NCBI RefSeq assembly: GCF_040869035.1
Contig: NZ_CP162100.1
Span: 1,054,001 to 1,118,000, forward strand
Direction of reading: 5' to 3'
Origin: Vibrio sp. NTOU-M3
GTDB taxonomy: Bacteria > Pseudomonadota > Gammaproteobacteria > Enterobacterales > Vibrionaceae
DNA length: 64,000 nt
This document shows positions 9,603 to 18,728 of the stretch, piece after piece (within the stretch, counting starts at the first letter, position 1; each line of letters starts with the position of its first letter). The notes beneath the pieces are model-generated. The model saw only the letters and a list, made by a program, of their open reading frames with translations. It had not been told where the DNA came from and ran no database searches. The position numbers and the translations under genes are program-made.

Positions 9603-10664
9603 TTAGCCTCGTGTATCAATGGTTGCAACAACCGATAGACCAGGTAGTAATCGACCTTGGAGAGATTTTTGGTCTGGGATGGTGATTTTTACTGGTACGC
9701 GCTGAACGATTTTGGTGAAGTTACCAGTTGCATTTTCTGGTGGTAGTAGTGCAAATTTAGCACCAGTAGCTGGAGAAAAACTGTCAACCACACCTTCTAA
9801 GGATTGACCAGGGAAGGCATCCAGTTCAACGGTTACTTTTTGTCCTTTATGGATGCCATTTAACTGGGTTTCTTTAAAGTTGGCTTCAATCCACACGCCT
9901 TGTTGCGGAACCAAACTCATTAATGGTGAGCCTGCTTGAACTAACAAACCTTCACGAACACTGCGTTTACCAATGATGCCATCGGCAGGAGCATAGACCT
10001 TCGTGTAGTCGAGGTTTAGCTGAGCTTGTTCTAGTTGAGCCTGTGCTTCAGTGACAGATGCTTGTGCTTGTTCGATTTCGCTGCCAATCACAACTAACTG
10101 GTCATTAGCAGCAGAAAGATTAGCCTTTGCTTCCTCAAGTTCAGCAAGAGTCACCTTCTGTTGAGCCAGCATGCTGTCAAGCTCGTCCTGTGACGCGTAG
10201 TTGCGTTTTAGCAGACTACGAGAACGAGACACTTGTTGAGCGGCACGCTCGTATTCAGCACGAGCTGAATCTACTCGGCTTTCAGCCTGATTAATTTGGC
10301 TGCGCTGTAAGTTTTGTTGCGCGCTAAGGTTTTTAACACTCGATTGCGCTACTACGAGGTGTGCTTGGGACTGATCCAATGCCGCCTGATAGTCGCGGTC
10401 ATCAATTTGAACCAGCAACTGTCCCTGTTTTACCTGTTGGTTATCGGATACGTAAGACTTAACGATATAACCTGACACTTTAGGGCTGATGGTAGTGATA
10501 TCACCTTGAAGATAGGCATTGTCAGTGGATTCAAAATATTGCCCATAACCAAACCAATATCCACCACCCAGCAGACCAAATGACAGCATTAGTGCGGTTG
10601 CGATCAAAGGTGCTTTGTTGCGTTTGGACTTGGTTGTGCTGGTTGTTTGTTGGGTCTCTGCCAT
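9603..10664 (-). CDS. emrA: EmrA-type HlyD family membrane-fusion adaptor
   Basis: A 353-residue periplasmic adaptor. One N-terminal transmembrane anchor (residues about 18-38) is followed by half of a lipoyl domain (GDITTISPKVSGYIVKSY), a long alpha-helical hairpin rich in Q and A with heptad spacing (residues about 90-210), the second lipoyl half (LDYTKVYAPADGIIG) and a beta-barrel region. It bridges the EmrB pump to TolC. It is the first gene of an emrA-emrB operon, separated by about 130 bp from the divergent LysR gene. Confidence 0.9.
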   Translation of the reverse strand: MAETQQTTSTTKSKRNKAPLIATALMLSFGLLGGGYWFGYGQYFESTDNAYLQGDITTISPKVSGYIVKSYVSDNQQVKQGQLLVQIDDRDYQAALDQSQAHLVVAQSSVKNLSAQQNLQRSQINQAESRVDSARAEYERAAQQVSRSRSLLKRNYASQDELDSMLAQQKVTLAELEEAKANLSAANDQLVVIGSEIEQAQASVTEAQAQLEQAQLNLDYTKVYAPADGIIGKRSVREGLLVQAGSPLMSLVPQQGVWIEANFKETQLNGIHKGQKVTVELDAFPGQSLEGVVDSFSPATGAKFALLPPENATGNFTKIVQRVPVKITIPDQKSLQGRLLPGLSVVATIDTRG

Positions 10665-10794
10665 TTTGCACTCTTAAAGTTAACTGAATTTCGAATGTAA
10701 CGAATTGTAAATGAATTACATTGGTTGATAAGATAGGAAAAAAAGGAAACACTGTTGCAAAAATTTAACTAATAAAGTGTTTCTGGGAGGCTTT

Positions 10795-11691
10795 ATGGAT
10801 TTAAATTCAGTGACCGTATTTACCCAAGTTGTTGATTGTGGGAGTTTTACCCACGCAGCAGAGACACTGAACATGACAAAGTCAACGGTAAGTCGAAAGC
10901 TCGTTGAGTTAGAACAATATTTAGGTGTGAGATTGATCACGCGTTCAACGCGCAGTTTAGTACTGACTCCTGAAGGAGAAGCGTTTTATCAATCCAGCTT
11001 ACAGATGCTGGAAATTATGAATCAGGCTGAGCTGGAGGTTTCCGCCAATCAGGATCTGGTTCGCGGACCTCTTAACGTTGTTCTGCCAGTTGAATTAGGC
11101 CATCAGGTGCTGGGTAGCTATATCCACCAATTCCTACTCGATTATCCTCATGTAACAATGAACCTAGAATTGAGTAACCGTGAAGTGGATATTATTGGTG
11201 AAGGTATCGATCTTTACGCCCAAATCGGAGACCTTGAAGATTCTAATCTCGTCTCACGTTTTCTAACCTCTTCTAAACGAGCACTAGTGGCAAGTCCGAC
11301 GTACTTAGCTCAGTTTGGTGAAATCACTTCTCATCAGGACTTAACTGCTCCCCATCATTTGGTGGAAGTATTTAATAAGGCTGCTCGTTTGCCAAAGTGG
11401 CATCTGCAACCTGACAGTGGTGAGTCATACCATATTGACTTGCCGTATCGGTTACGAGTCAATACTATTACTGCCTGTTTAAAAGCCTGTATTGATGGTT
11501 TAGGTATTGCTGTGCTGCCGGAGTTTATCTGTCGCGAACACTTTGCTAGTGGTGCATTGGTTCATTTGTTGCCAGAGTATAGAATGCCGGAAGTGCAGGT
11601 GAGTTTGGTCTACGCAGACCGAAAGTTGGTGCCAAAACGCAAAAAAGTATTCATTGAGTACCTACTTAATGCGTTTCAGCAACGGATGTGA
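10795..11691 (+). CDS. LysR-family transcriptional regulator next to emrAB
   Basis: A 298-residue LysR protein. The winged HTH spans residues 1-60 (FTQVVDCGSFTHAAETLNMTKSTVSRKL in pieces), followed by the LysR substrate-binding domain. The subtype resembles the DsdA/AaeR-like group seen near efflux pumps. The start is ATG 10795 with GGGAGG directly upstream; an upstream in-frame GTG at 10777 has no such site. Being divergent from emrA, it probably controls the efflux genes and itself from the shared 130-bp region. Confidence 0.88.
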   Translation: MDLNSVTVFTQVVDCGSFTHAAETLNMTKSTVSRKLVELEQYLGVRLITRSTRSLVLTPEGEAFYQSSLQMLEIMNQAELEVSANQDLVRGPLNVVLPVELGHQVLGSYIHQFLLDYPHVTMNLELSNREVDIIGEGIDLYAQIGDLEDSNLVSRFLTSSKRALVASPTYLAQFGEITSHQDLTAPHHLVEVFNKAARLPKWHLQPDSGESYHIDLPYRLRVNTITACLKACIDGLGIAVLPEFICREHFASGALVHLLPEYRMPEVQVSLVYADRKLVPKRKKVFIEYLLNAFQQRM

Positions 11692-11709
11692 GTATTGGCT
11701 GAATATCAA

Positions 11710-12309
11710 TTAGCTGATTTCGTCTAGTGATAATTCGAAACTTGGTGCAAAGACATTAAGAAAATAGAGCATTTCTTCTGTTTCACGTTCTTTCAGCGAA
11801 ATATCAAGACGTTTTTTGGCCAGTGCATATTCGTGGTTTCCAGCGCTGAGCTCTTCTAGGCATTTTAGGTATGCACAAATGGTGTCAGCTTGTTTCACTA
11901 TTGCAGCGTCTTCACTATTCGCTTGATGGCTGAGCAAAAAGGGTGCGAAATCATCTTTGAATTCATCAGGCAGCATACCAAGTAGCTTTTTTTCCGCTGC
12001 AGCTTCGATTTTTTTGTATTCTTTGGCGATCTCAGGACTGTAATATTTAACTGGAGTGGGAAGGTCGCCCGTCAAGACTTCACTGGTGTCATGGTACATG
12101 CCTAAAATGGCAATTCGTTCCGGGTTCAGATTACCACCAAATTTTTTGTTTTTAATGAGTGCCAGAGCGTGAGCAACAAATGCAACTTGCAGGCTGTGTT
12201 CAGAGATATTTTCACTGGAAACTGAGCGCATAAGGGGCCAGCGCTGGATAAGCTTCATACGAGCAAGGTGGGCAAAAAAATGGCTTTCTTTCAGTGTGGG
12301 TTCGGACAT
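11710..12309 (-). CDS. yfbR: 5'-deoxynucleotidase YfbR
   Basis: A 199-residue HD-domain phosphohydrolase. Metal-binding signatures are [16 protein letters not shown] near residue 32 and [20 protein letters not shown] near residue 70. YfbR removes the 5' phosphate from deoxyribonucleoside monophosphates and takes part in nucleotide salvage. Length and the neighbouring alaA on the same strand match the E. coli arrangement. A good ribosome site (AGGAG) precedes the start. Confidence 0.92.
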   Translation of the reverse strand: MSEPTLKESHFFAHLARMKLIQRWPLMRSVSSENISEHSLQVAFVAHALALIKNKKFGGNLNPERIAILGMYHDTSEVLTGDLPTPVKYYSPEIAKEYKKIEAAAEKKLLGMLPDEFKDDFAPFLLSHQANSEDAAIVKQADTICAYLKCLEELSAGNHEYALAKKRLDISLKERETEEMLYFLNVFAPSFELSLDEIS

Positions 12310-12385
12310 CGTTTGACTCCTTGCTAAACGAAAAAGGATACTCCAAAGAGTATCCTTTTAGCATATGAAAGATCGAATCTGAATA

Positions 12386-13600
12386 CTACTGGCGATAAGT
12401 TGACAAGAAGCGCTCAAAGCGACCAATCGCCATTTCGAGATCCTCAACATGAGGCAATGTCACAATACGGAAGTGATCCGGCTTTGGCCAGTTGAAGCCA
12501 GTGCCTTGTACCAGCAGTACTTTTTCTTGAATCAAGAAATCGAGGACCATTTTTTGGTCATCTTTGATGTTGTACATCTTGGTATCAATTTTAGGGAATA
12601 GGTACATTGCTCCTTTGGGCTTGACGCAAGAGATCCCCGGAATCTGATTTACCAGCTCCCAAGCACGATCGCGTTGTTCAAGTAAGCGACCACCAGGCAA
12701 GATCAATTCATTAATGCTTTGGTAACCGCCTAGTGCCGTTTGCACTGCATGCTGCATCGGAACATTGGCACACAAACGCATGGATGCCAGCATTTCTAAG
12801 CCAGAAATATAACCTTGGGCCAAATGTTTTGGTCCGGTTAGGAACATCCAGCCGCTGCGAAAACCACAAACGCGATAGGCTTTAGATAGGCCGTTGAATG
12901 TGACGACGAGTACATCATCTGTAAGGCTAGCGACAGAAGTGTGGGTCGCACCGTCGTACAGAACCTTGTCGTAAATCTCATCTGCAAAAATGATCAACTT
13001 ATGTTGGCGAGCAATTTCGATCACTTCCAATAAGAAGTCACGGCTATATACCGCACCCGTAGGGTTATTTGGGTTGATCAAGACGATGCCACGCGTTTTC
13101 GGTGTGATTTTCTTTTTGATATCGTCGAGATCGGGATACCAGTCAGATTCTTCATCACAGAGGTAATGAACGGCGTTACCACCAGACAGCGAAACTGAGG
13201 CAGTCCAAAGTGGGTAATCTGGTGCTGGTACCAGCATTTCATCACCGTTGTTGAGCAGAGCTTGCATCGCCATCACAATCAGCTCAGATGCTCCGTTCCC
13301 GATGTAAACATCTTCCACGTCTAAAGAGCGGATACCTCGACGTTGGTAATATTGCACAACGGCTTTACGCGCAGAATAAAGGCCTTTCGAATCCGCATAA
13401 CCTTGAGATGTTGGGAGGTTACGGATGACATCAACCAAGATTTCATCAGGGGCGTCAAAACCAAATGGGGCAGGGTTACCGATATTTAGTTTCAGTATAT
13501 TATGCCCTTCTTCCTCCATGCGCTTAGCATGTTTCAATACTGGTCCGCGGATGTCATAGCAGACATTGTCGAGTTTTGACGACATTCCGATATTTTGCAT
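12386..13600 (-). CDS. alaA: Alanine transaminase AlaA
   Basis: A 404-residue class I/II PLP aminotransferase. The fold markers are GNGASELIVMAMQALLN, INPNNPTGAVYS, the FADEIYDKV aspartate and the PLP lysine in FNGLSKAYRVCGFRSGW near residue 240. E. coli AlaA makes alanine from pyruvate and glutamate. It lies upstream of yfbR in the same direction, as in E. coli, and the 218-bp gap to menF holds the divergent promoters. Confidence 0.92.
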   Translation of the reverse strand: MQNIGMSSKLDNVCYDIRGPVLKHAKRMEEEGHNILKLNIGNPAPFGFDAPDEILVDVIRNLPTSQGYADSKGLYSARKAVVQYYQRRGIRSLDVEDVYIGNGASELIVMAMQALLNNGDEMLVPAPDYPLWTASVSLSGGNAVHYLCDEESDWYPDLDDIKKKITPKTRGIVLINPNNPTGAVYSRDFLLEVIEIARQHKLIIFADEIYDKVLYDGATHTSVASLTDDVLVVTFNGLSKAYRVCGFRSGWMFLTGPKHLAQGYISGLEMLASMRLCANVPMQHAVQTALGGYQSINELILPGGRLLEQRDRAWELVNQIPGISCVKPKGAMYLFPKIDTKMYNIKDDQKMVLDFLIQEKVLLVQGTGFNWPKPDHFRIVTLPHVEDLEMAIGRFERFLSTYRQ

Positions 13601-13818
13601 TGTGTAAAACCCAAAAATGAATTAATTTCTTTATTAAACTACAACAAAAAAAGGTTTGATAGAATAAAAATCTACTTTGTAGCGTTATTTAAACGTCCCT
13701 TTATCTGGTGGCTATCACAGGATTCTGCAAAAGATTGAGTACATCCTTGATTTGAGAAGGGTCTAACAATAGAGTAGCGTTCAAATTCTATCGAAATCTC
13801 CTGTAAGACGAGGCTGAT

Positions 13819-15126
13819 TTGTCACACTTTCATCAAGCCGTCATTGAACTTATTGAGCGTGTAAAGGATGCAAAAGACGGCACTAGCCGTTTGGTTCAAG
13901 TTCTTAAGGAAAAACCTGACTTTGCCTTTATTGATTGGTTGGACGCGCAACCGATATTTCCCAAATTTTACTGGCAATCTCGTGATACTCGTGAAGAGGT
14001 TGTTGCTCTAGGACAACTGCACACATTTACTGACCCTGCACCAGCTTATACTGTACTTGCTGAAGATCAGCGAGTTTGGGGAGGCCGTTCCTTCGACGGT
14101 CAGACAGATAAAAATCGCCGCTGCATGTCTTCATTTTTCTTCTTACCGCAAGTGGAGTTGATCCGCTTTGATAATACATGGTCTATTGCGGTGAATCTCA
14201 ATGGAGAGCGGCATCGCACCTTATCAAGTCTGAATAAACTACAAGTTGATGTGACCCCTCTGGCTCCTGTTTCCGCACATATCTGCAATATTACGCATGT
14301 ACCACAACAGCCACAGTGGAACGAGTTAGTGGAACGTGTATTAACAGGGATTGAGCAACAGGCGTTTAAAAAGGTGGTGTTGGCACGTAAAACAACCGTT
14401 GATCTCGATGGCCCACTGTGTCCGGCTCAACTGTTGAAAGCCAGTTATCAAAATAACCATCATAGTTTCCACTTTCTTCTGGCTCTTGACCAAAAACATG
14501 CTTTTATTGGGTCAACGCCTGAGCGTCTATACTCTCGTCAAGGTCAAGAATTACATACTGAAGCGTTGGCTGGCACGATTGGTCGTGGGGTGAATGCGCA
14601 ACAAGATATGGATCTGGCCAACTGGTTGTCGCAAGACAGTAAGAATTTGAATGAAAACCAGTATGTGGTGGATGATATTATTGAGCGCCTTACGCCACAC
14701 TCAGAAAAGGTTCATGTTGAATCAGAAGCTCGCTTGGTTCGTTTGCGTAAAGTGCAGCACTTAAAACGCAGTATTCATGCCACACTTAATCCTGGGGTGA
14801 ATGGTGTTCAGCTACTTAGTACGCTTCAACCAACGGCAGCTGTTGCTGGCTTACCTCGGCAAGAGTCTATCGATTTTATTCGTCAGAATGAACCTTTTGC
14901 CAGAGGTTGGTATGCAGGTTCGATTGGTTATATCAGTCATAAAAAAGCAGAATTTTGCGTCGCAATCCGAAGTGCGTTGATCGTTGATGAGCAGCTCCAA
15001 TTGTTTGCCGGAGCTGGCATTGTTCCCGGCTCGGTTGCGAAGCATGAATGGCAGGAATTAGATAAAAAAATGTCGACCTTATTGTCGCTAATCTCGGAGA
15101 ATGCCCCGCTGGGAGTGGCTTCATGA
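13819..15126 (+). CDS. menF: Isochorismate synthase MenF
   Basis: A 435-residue chorismate-utilising enzyme that turns chorismate into isochorismate at the start of menaquinone synthesis. The anthranilate-synthase-I-like core is clear: VVLARKTTVDLDG, FIGSTPERLYSR, TEALAGTIGRG and the C-terminal AGAGIVPGSVAKHEWQEL. The start is TTG 13819 with ACGAGG a few bases upstream. Its stop overlaps the menD start by 4 bp, the usual sign of coupled translation in the men operon. Confidence 0.92.
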   Translation: MSHFHQAVIELIERVKDAKDGTSRLVQVLKEKPDFAFIDWLDAQPIFPKFYWQSRDTREEVVALGQLHTFTDPAPAYTVLAEDQRVWGGRSFDGQTDKNRRCMSSFFFLPQVELIRFDNTWSIAVNLNGERHRTLSSLNKLQVDVTPLAPVSAHICNITHVPQQPQWNELVERVLTGIEQQAFKKVVLARKTTVDLDGPLCPAQLLKASYQNNHHSFHFLLALDQKHAFIGSTPERLYSRQGQELHTEALAGTIGRGVNAQQDMDLANWLSQDSKNLNENQYVVDDIIERLTPHSEKVHVESEARLVRLRKVQHLKRSIHATLNPGVNGVQLLSTLQPTAAVAGLPRQESIDFIRQNEPFARGWYAGSIGYISHKKAEFCVAIRSALIVDEQLQLFAGAGIVPGSVAKHEWQELDKKMSTLLSLISENAPLGVAS

Positions 15127-16832
15127 GTACCAACCAAGCGGTATTAAACCGTATATGGTCACAAACCATTCTTGAAGAGTTAAGTCGATTAGGTGTCTGT
15201 GATATTTGTGTGGCGCCAGGTTCTCGCTCAACCCCTCTTACTTTGGAAGCGGCTGCAAACCCCAAATTAACCATGCACACACATTTTGATGAGCGTGGTT
15301 TAGGCTTTTTAGCGTTAGGGCTTGCCAAATCAAGTCAGCGCCCTGTTGCAGTTGTCGTCACATCCGGTACTGCAGTGGCTAATTTATTACCAGCGATTGC
15401 GGAATCACATCTAACGGGTGAGAAGTTAGTTGTGTTGACTGCCGACCGCCCCGCGGAATTAGTTGGTTGCGGCGCGAATCAAGCCATCGACCAACAAGGC
15501 ATTTATTCATCTCATGTGACAGCAGCCCTTAATTTGCCAACCCCAGCTTTGCATACACCGTTGAAATGGCTGCTCACTTCGATTGATCAAGTCATGCAAA
15601 AGCAAGCGCAAGACAGTGGCAGTATTCATATCAATTGTCCTTTTCCTGAGCCGTTATACAGCTCGGAATCTAAATCGATATTTCAACACTATTTAGATAC
15701 CGTTAGTCATTGGTGGCAAAGTAATCAGCCTTACTGTCAGCGTATATTGGCGGAGTCCGGTCAGATCTTCGATACGGCTTCATTTGCCGAGAAAAAAGGT
15801 TTATTGATTGTCGGTAGTGTTTCGATTGAAGAAGCGAAGCGAGTACAACAACTTGCGGATGAAGCGGGCTGGCCTCTATTGTGCGATCCACAATCTGGTA
15901 TTTCGAGTGAATGGGCACATTTTGATTTGTGGCTGCAACGGCAAGAATGGGCTGACAAGCTTAATGAGTGTGATTTGGTGGTGCAGTTTGGTTCTCGGTT
16001 GGTATCAAAGAGGCTGAATCACTGGCTCAAACAGCGAGTTGAAAATAGCGATTGTGAGTACCATTACATCGAGCACGCTCATGGTCGAAATAATCAAGAT
16101 CATCTGCCACAGTACCATCATGTGTGTGATATCCAGCAATGGCTTGCAGCGAATGACAACTGGCAACAAAGTGTTACGACTCGTGGTTGGGCTGATGACC
16201 TTCGTAAAGTTGCCAGTGCTACCCTCAGTACCGCCAAAATCATGCTAGCGGATGAATCTTCATTATCTGAAGCGGTATTGGCACTGTCTTTAGCCAATGT
16301 GCCTCCCCATACACAACTCTTTATTGGCAATAGCCTGTTTGTACGATTAACCGACATGTTTAGTCGGTTGCCGGGGAGGGCGGTATACAGCAATCGCGGC
16401 GCTTCGGGTATTGATGGGCTTATCGCGACTGCAAGTGGGGTTATACGACATACTAAAGTGCCGACTTTAGTGGTAGTGGGCGATACTTCGCTACTGTATG
16501 ATCTTAACTCTTTGGCGTTGTTTACTCATGAACCAACACCAGCGGTTATTGTGGTCACGAATAATGATGGCGGTGCTATTTTTGATTTGCTGCCAGTACC
16601 AAACGTGCAAAAGCAAGCGTTGTATCAGATGCCTCATGGCTATCAATTTGCTGGTGCGGCGAATCAGTTCCAGATCCCTTATTGCTGTCCTCAAACATTA
16701 GATGAATGTTCAAGTATGATCGAACAACATCTAGGGACAGGCCACGGACCACTATTAATTGAGGTAATGACGCCTCCTGAACAAGCTTCAAACCATATTA
16801 AACAGGTGGTACGTCATCTCCATGCTCTATAG
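15123..16832 (+). CDS. menD: SEPHCHC synthase MenD
   Basis: A 569-residue thiamine-diphosphate enzyme that joins 2-oxoglutarate and isochorismate to give SEPHCHC. It shows the ThDP-enzyme layout: CVAPGSRSTPLTLEA at the N terminus, a second region GTAVANLLPAIAESH with the TADRPAEL motif, and a C-terminal ThDP-binding part VVGDTSLLYDLNSLAL ... NNDGGAIFDLLP. It overlaps menF by 4 bp and menH by 11 bp, so the genes are one operon. Confidence 0.94.
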   Translation: MSTNQAVLNRIWSQTILEELSRLGVCDICVAPGSRSTPLTLEAAANPKLTMHTHFDERGLGFLALGLAKSSQRPVAVVVTSGTAVANLLPAIAESHLTGEKLVVLTADRPAELVGCGANQAIDQQGIYSSHVTAALNLPTPALHTPLKWLLTSIDQVMQKQAQDSGSIHINCPFPEPLYSSESKSIFQHYLDTVSHWWQSNQPYCQRILAESGQIFDTASFAEKKGLLIVGSVSIEEAKRVQQLADEAGWPLLCDPQSGISSEWAHFDLWLQRQEWADKLNECDLVVQFGSRLVSKRLNHWLKQRVENSDCEYHYIEHAHGRNNQDHLPQYHHVCDIQQWLAANDNWQQSVTTRGWADDLRKVASATLSTAKIMLADESSLSEAVLALSLANVPPHTQLFIGNSLFVRLTDMFSRLPGRAVYSNRGASGIDGLIATASGVIRHTKVPTLVVVGDTSLLYDLNSLALFTHEPTPAVIVVTNNDGGAIFDLLPVPNVQKQALYQMPHGYQFAGAANQFQIPYCCPQTLDECSSMIEQHLGTGHGPLLIEVMTPPEQASNHIKQVVRHLHAL

Positions 16833-17616
16833 TCAGCTTCACCATTTTTCAGCGGTTCAGGAGCAGCCAGCGGTTGTATTCCTACATGGTTTATTGGGAA
16901 GTGGTGATGACTGGCTAGAGACATTAAACCTTCTTCCTGACTATGCTTGCCTATGCATTGATCTACCGGGTCATGGACAAAGTAATGGCATAATCTGCCA
17001 AGGCTTTGAGCATTGTTGCGACATGATTGTTGATGCAATCAGTTCTCATTTTCCTCCTGAGATGCCCATCATTTTGGTGGGCTATTCTATGGGAGCGCGC
17101 ATCGCGATGCATGGTTTAGCTCATGATTGCTTTTCAAGGCTCAATATTTGCTTATCACTACTTGAGGGCGGCAACTTTGGTCTCGATACGGTGTCTGATA
17201 AACAAGCGCGTTGGGAAAATGATGTGCGTTGGGCAGAACGTTTTTGCCGTGAGCCTATCGAGCAAGTGCTTGCTGATTGGTATCAACAAGCGGTATTTGC
17301 AGAACTCACTTGCGAGCGAAGACAAGCGGTAATCGCTAAACGTAGCAAGAATAATGCGGCTCAAGTTGCCAGCATGCTAAAAGCAACCTCATTGGCTAAA
17401 CAGGATTATTTGCTGGATAGGTTAAAGATAACTTCGGTACCTATCCATTATATTTTCGGCGATAAAGACGTGAAGTTCCGCCAAATGGCAGAACAGAGCG
17501 GACTTGCCTTCACTCAAGTGAATGCCGCAGGACACAATGCTCATCAAGAGCAACCAGCGGCTTTTTCTGAGCTTATTCGCCATCACATAAGACTCATGTA
17601 TGAGTCAATCAGATAG
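16822..17616 (+). CDS. menH: SHCHC synthase MenH
   Basis: A 264-residue alpha/beta hydrolase. The oxyanion motif VFLHGLLGSGDDW is near residue 20, the nucleophile elbow is GYSMGARIA near residue 87, and the catalytic histidine sits in AAGHNAHQEQP near the end. MenH removes pyruvate from SEPHCHC to form SHCHC. It overlaps menD by 11 bp. In other vibrios menB follows it; here menC follows after 122 bp. Confidence 0.92.
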   Translation: MLYSQLHHFSAVQEQPAVVFLHGLLGSGDDWLETLNLLPDYACLCIDLPGHGQSNGIICQGFEHCCDMIVDAISSHFPPEMPIILVGYSMGARIAMHGLAHDCFSRLNICLSLLEGGNFGLDTVSDKQARWENDVRWAERFCREPIEQVLADWYQQAVFAELTCERRQAVIAKRSKNNAAQVASMLKATSLAKQDYLLDRLKITSVPIHYIFGDKDVKFRQMAEQSGLAFTQVNAAGHNAHQEQPAAFSELIRHHIRLMYESIR

Positions 17617-17738
17617 AAATGGGACATTCCATGACAAGAGCTACCACCATACCATCCTCTTTTCCTCCCTCGAGACCTTCGATGAAAAATAGATAAATAA
17701 CGTTAGGTCTACTACAACAATAGAATTGGGGAAGAGAA

Positions 17739-18728
17739 ATGATAAAGTCAGCGAAACTGTACCGTTACCTGCTGCCTATGGACAGCGGTGTGATACTTAG
17801 AGAACAAAGACTAACTGAACGAGAAGGCTTTATTGTTCAGTTAGAACATGAAGGAAAAATAGGGAGAGGAGAGATTGCGCCTCTGCCTGGTTTCAGTATT
17901 GAAAGTGCAGAAGAAGCATGTACTCAGACTCTTGAGCAACTTAAGCGCTGGGCTGCTGGTGAGGCATTTGACTATGAAGAGCTTTATCCATCGGTTGCAT
18001 TTGGTTTGTCGATGGCAGAGCTTGAGCTAAGTGGTCAATTACCGCCAGAAGGCAATTATACGGCTGCGCCACTTTGCAGTGGTGATCCTGACGAACTGAT
18101 TCCTAAGTTAGATCAGATGCAGGGCAAGAAGGTCGCTAAAATCAAAGTAGGTTTGTATGAAGCCATTCGTGATGGTTTGATTGTTTCTCTGTTTTTAGAA
18201 TCGATTCCAGACTTAACATTACGCTTAGATGCTAACCGTGCATGGACGGCAGAGAAAGCGCAGCAATTTGCCAAGCACGTTGTTCCTACATTACGTCAAC
18301 GCATAGCGTTCATAGAAGAGCCATGCCAAGTGCCGGGTGACAGCTTTTCATTTGCAATTGATACCGGCATTCCTATCGCTTGGGATGAAACGTTGCAGCA
18401 TGCGATTCGCAGCGATGATTTTCGTTTAGAAAATCTAACCGGTGCCAAAGCAATCGTGATCAAACCCACCTTGATTGGATCAGTAGAGCGTTGTATTGCA
18501 CTTATTGAAAGAGCGAAAGAGTTGGGGATCACGTCGGTGATCAGTTCAAGCATTGAATCAAGTTTTGGCCTGACTCAACTGGCACGTTTGGCTAAATGGC
18601 AACTGCCAGATGAAGTGCCAGGTTTAGATACCGTAGGCTTGTTTGCTCAGCAGCTTGAAGTTGAATGGCCAGGGTGTGAGCTTCCGCTCTCTCCATTGGC
18701 AGAACAAACGCTAATTTGGCAGTCTTAA
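17739..18728 (+). CDS. menC: o-succinylbenzoate synthase MenC
   Basis: A 329-residue enolase-superfamily enzyme that dehydrates SHCHC to o-succinylbenzoate. The catalytic lysine pair is in VAKIKVGLYE near residue 132, the metal ligands are in RLDANRAW, FIEEP and WDETL, and the second lysine is in AIVIKPTLIGS. GGGGAAGAGA upstream supports ATG 17739. It overlaps menE at TAATG. Confidence 0.92.
   Translation: MIKSAKLYRYLLPMDSGVILREQRLTEREGFIVQLEHEGKIGRGEIAPLPGFSIESAEEACTQTLEQLKRWAAGEAFDYEELYPSVAFGLSMAELELSGQLPPEGNYTAAPLCSGDPDELIPKLDQMQGKKVAKIKVGLYEAIRDGLIVSLFLESIPDLTLRLDANRAWTAEKAQQFAKHVVPTLRQRIAFIEEPCQVPGDSFSFAIDTGIPIAWDETLQHAIRSDDFRLENLTGAKAIVIKPTLIGSVERCIALIERAKELGITSVISSSIESSFGLTQLARLAKWQLPDEVPGLDTVGLFAQQLEVEWPGCELPLSPLAEQTLIWQS

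Noticed and set aside
17632..17697. 21-codon frame between menH and menC as a menB remnant
   Set aside because: It shares no recognisable segment with MenB ends.
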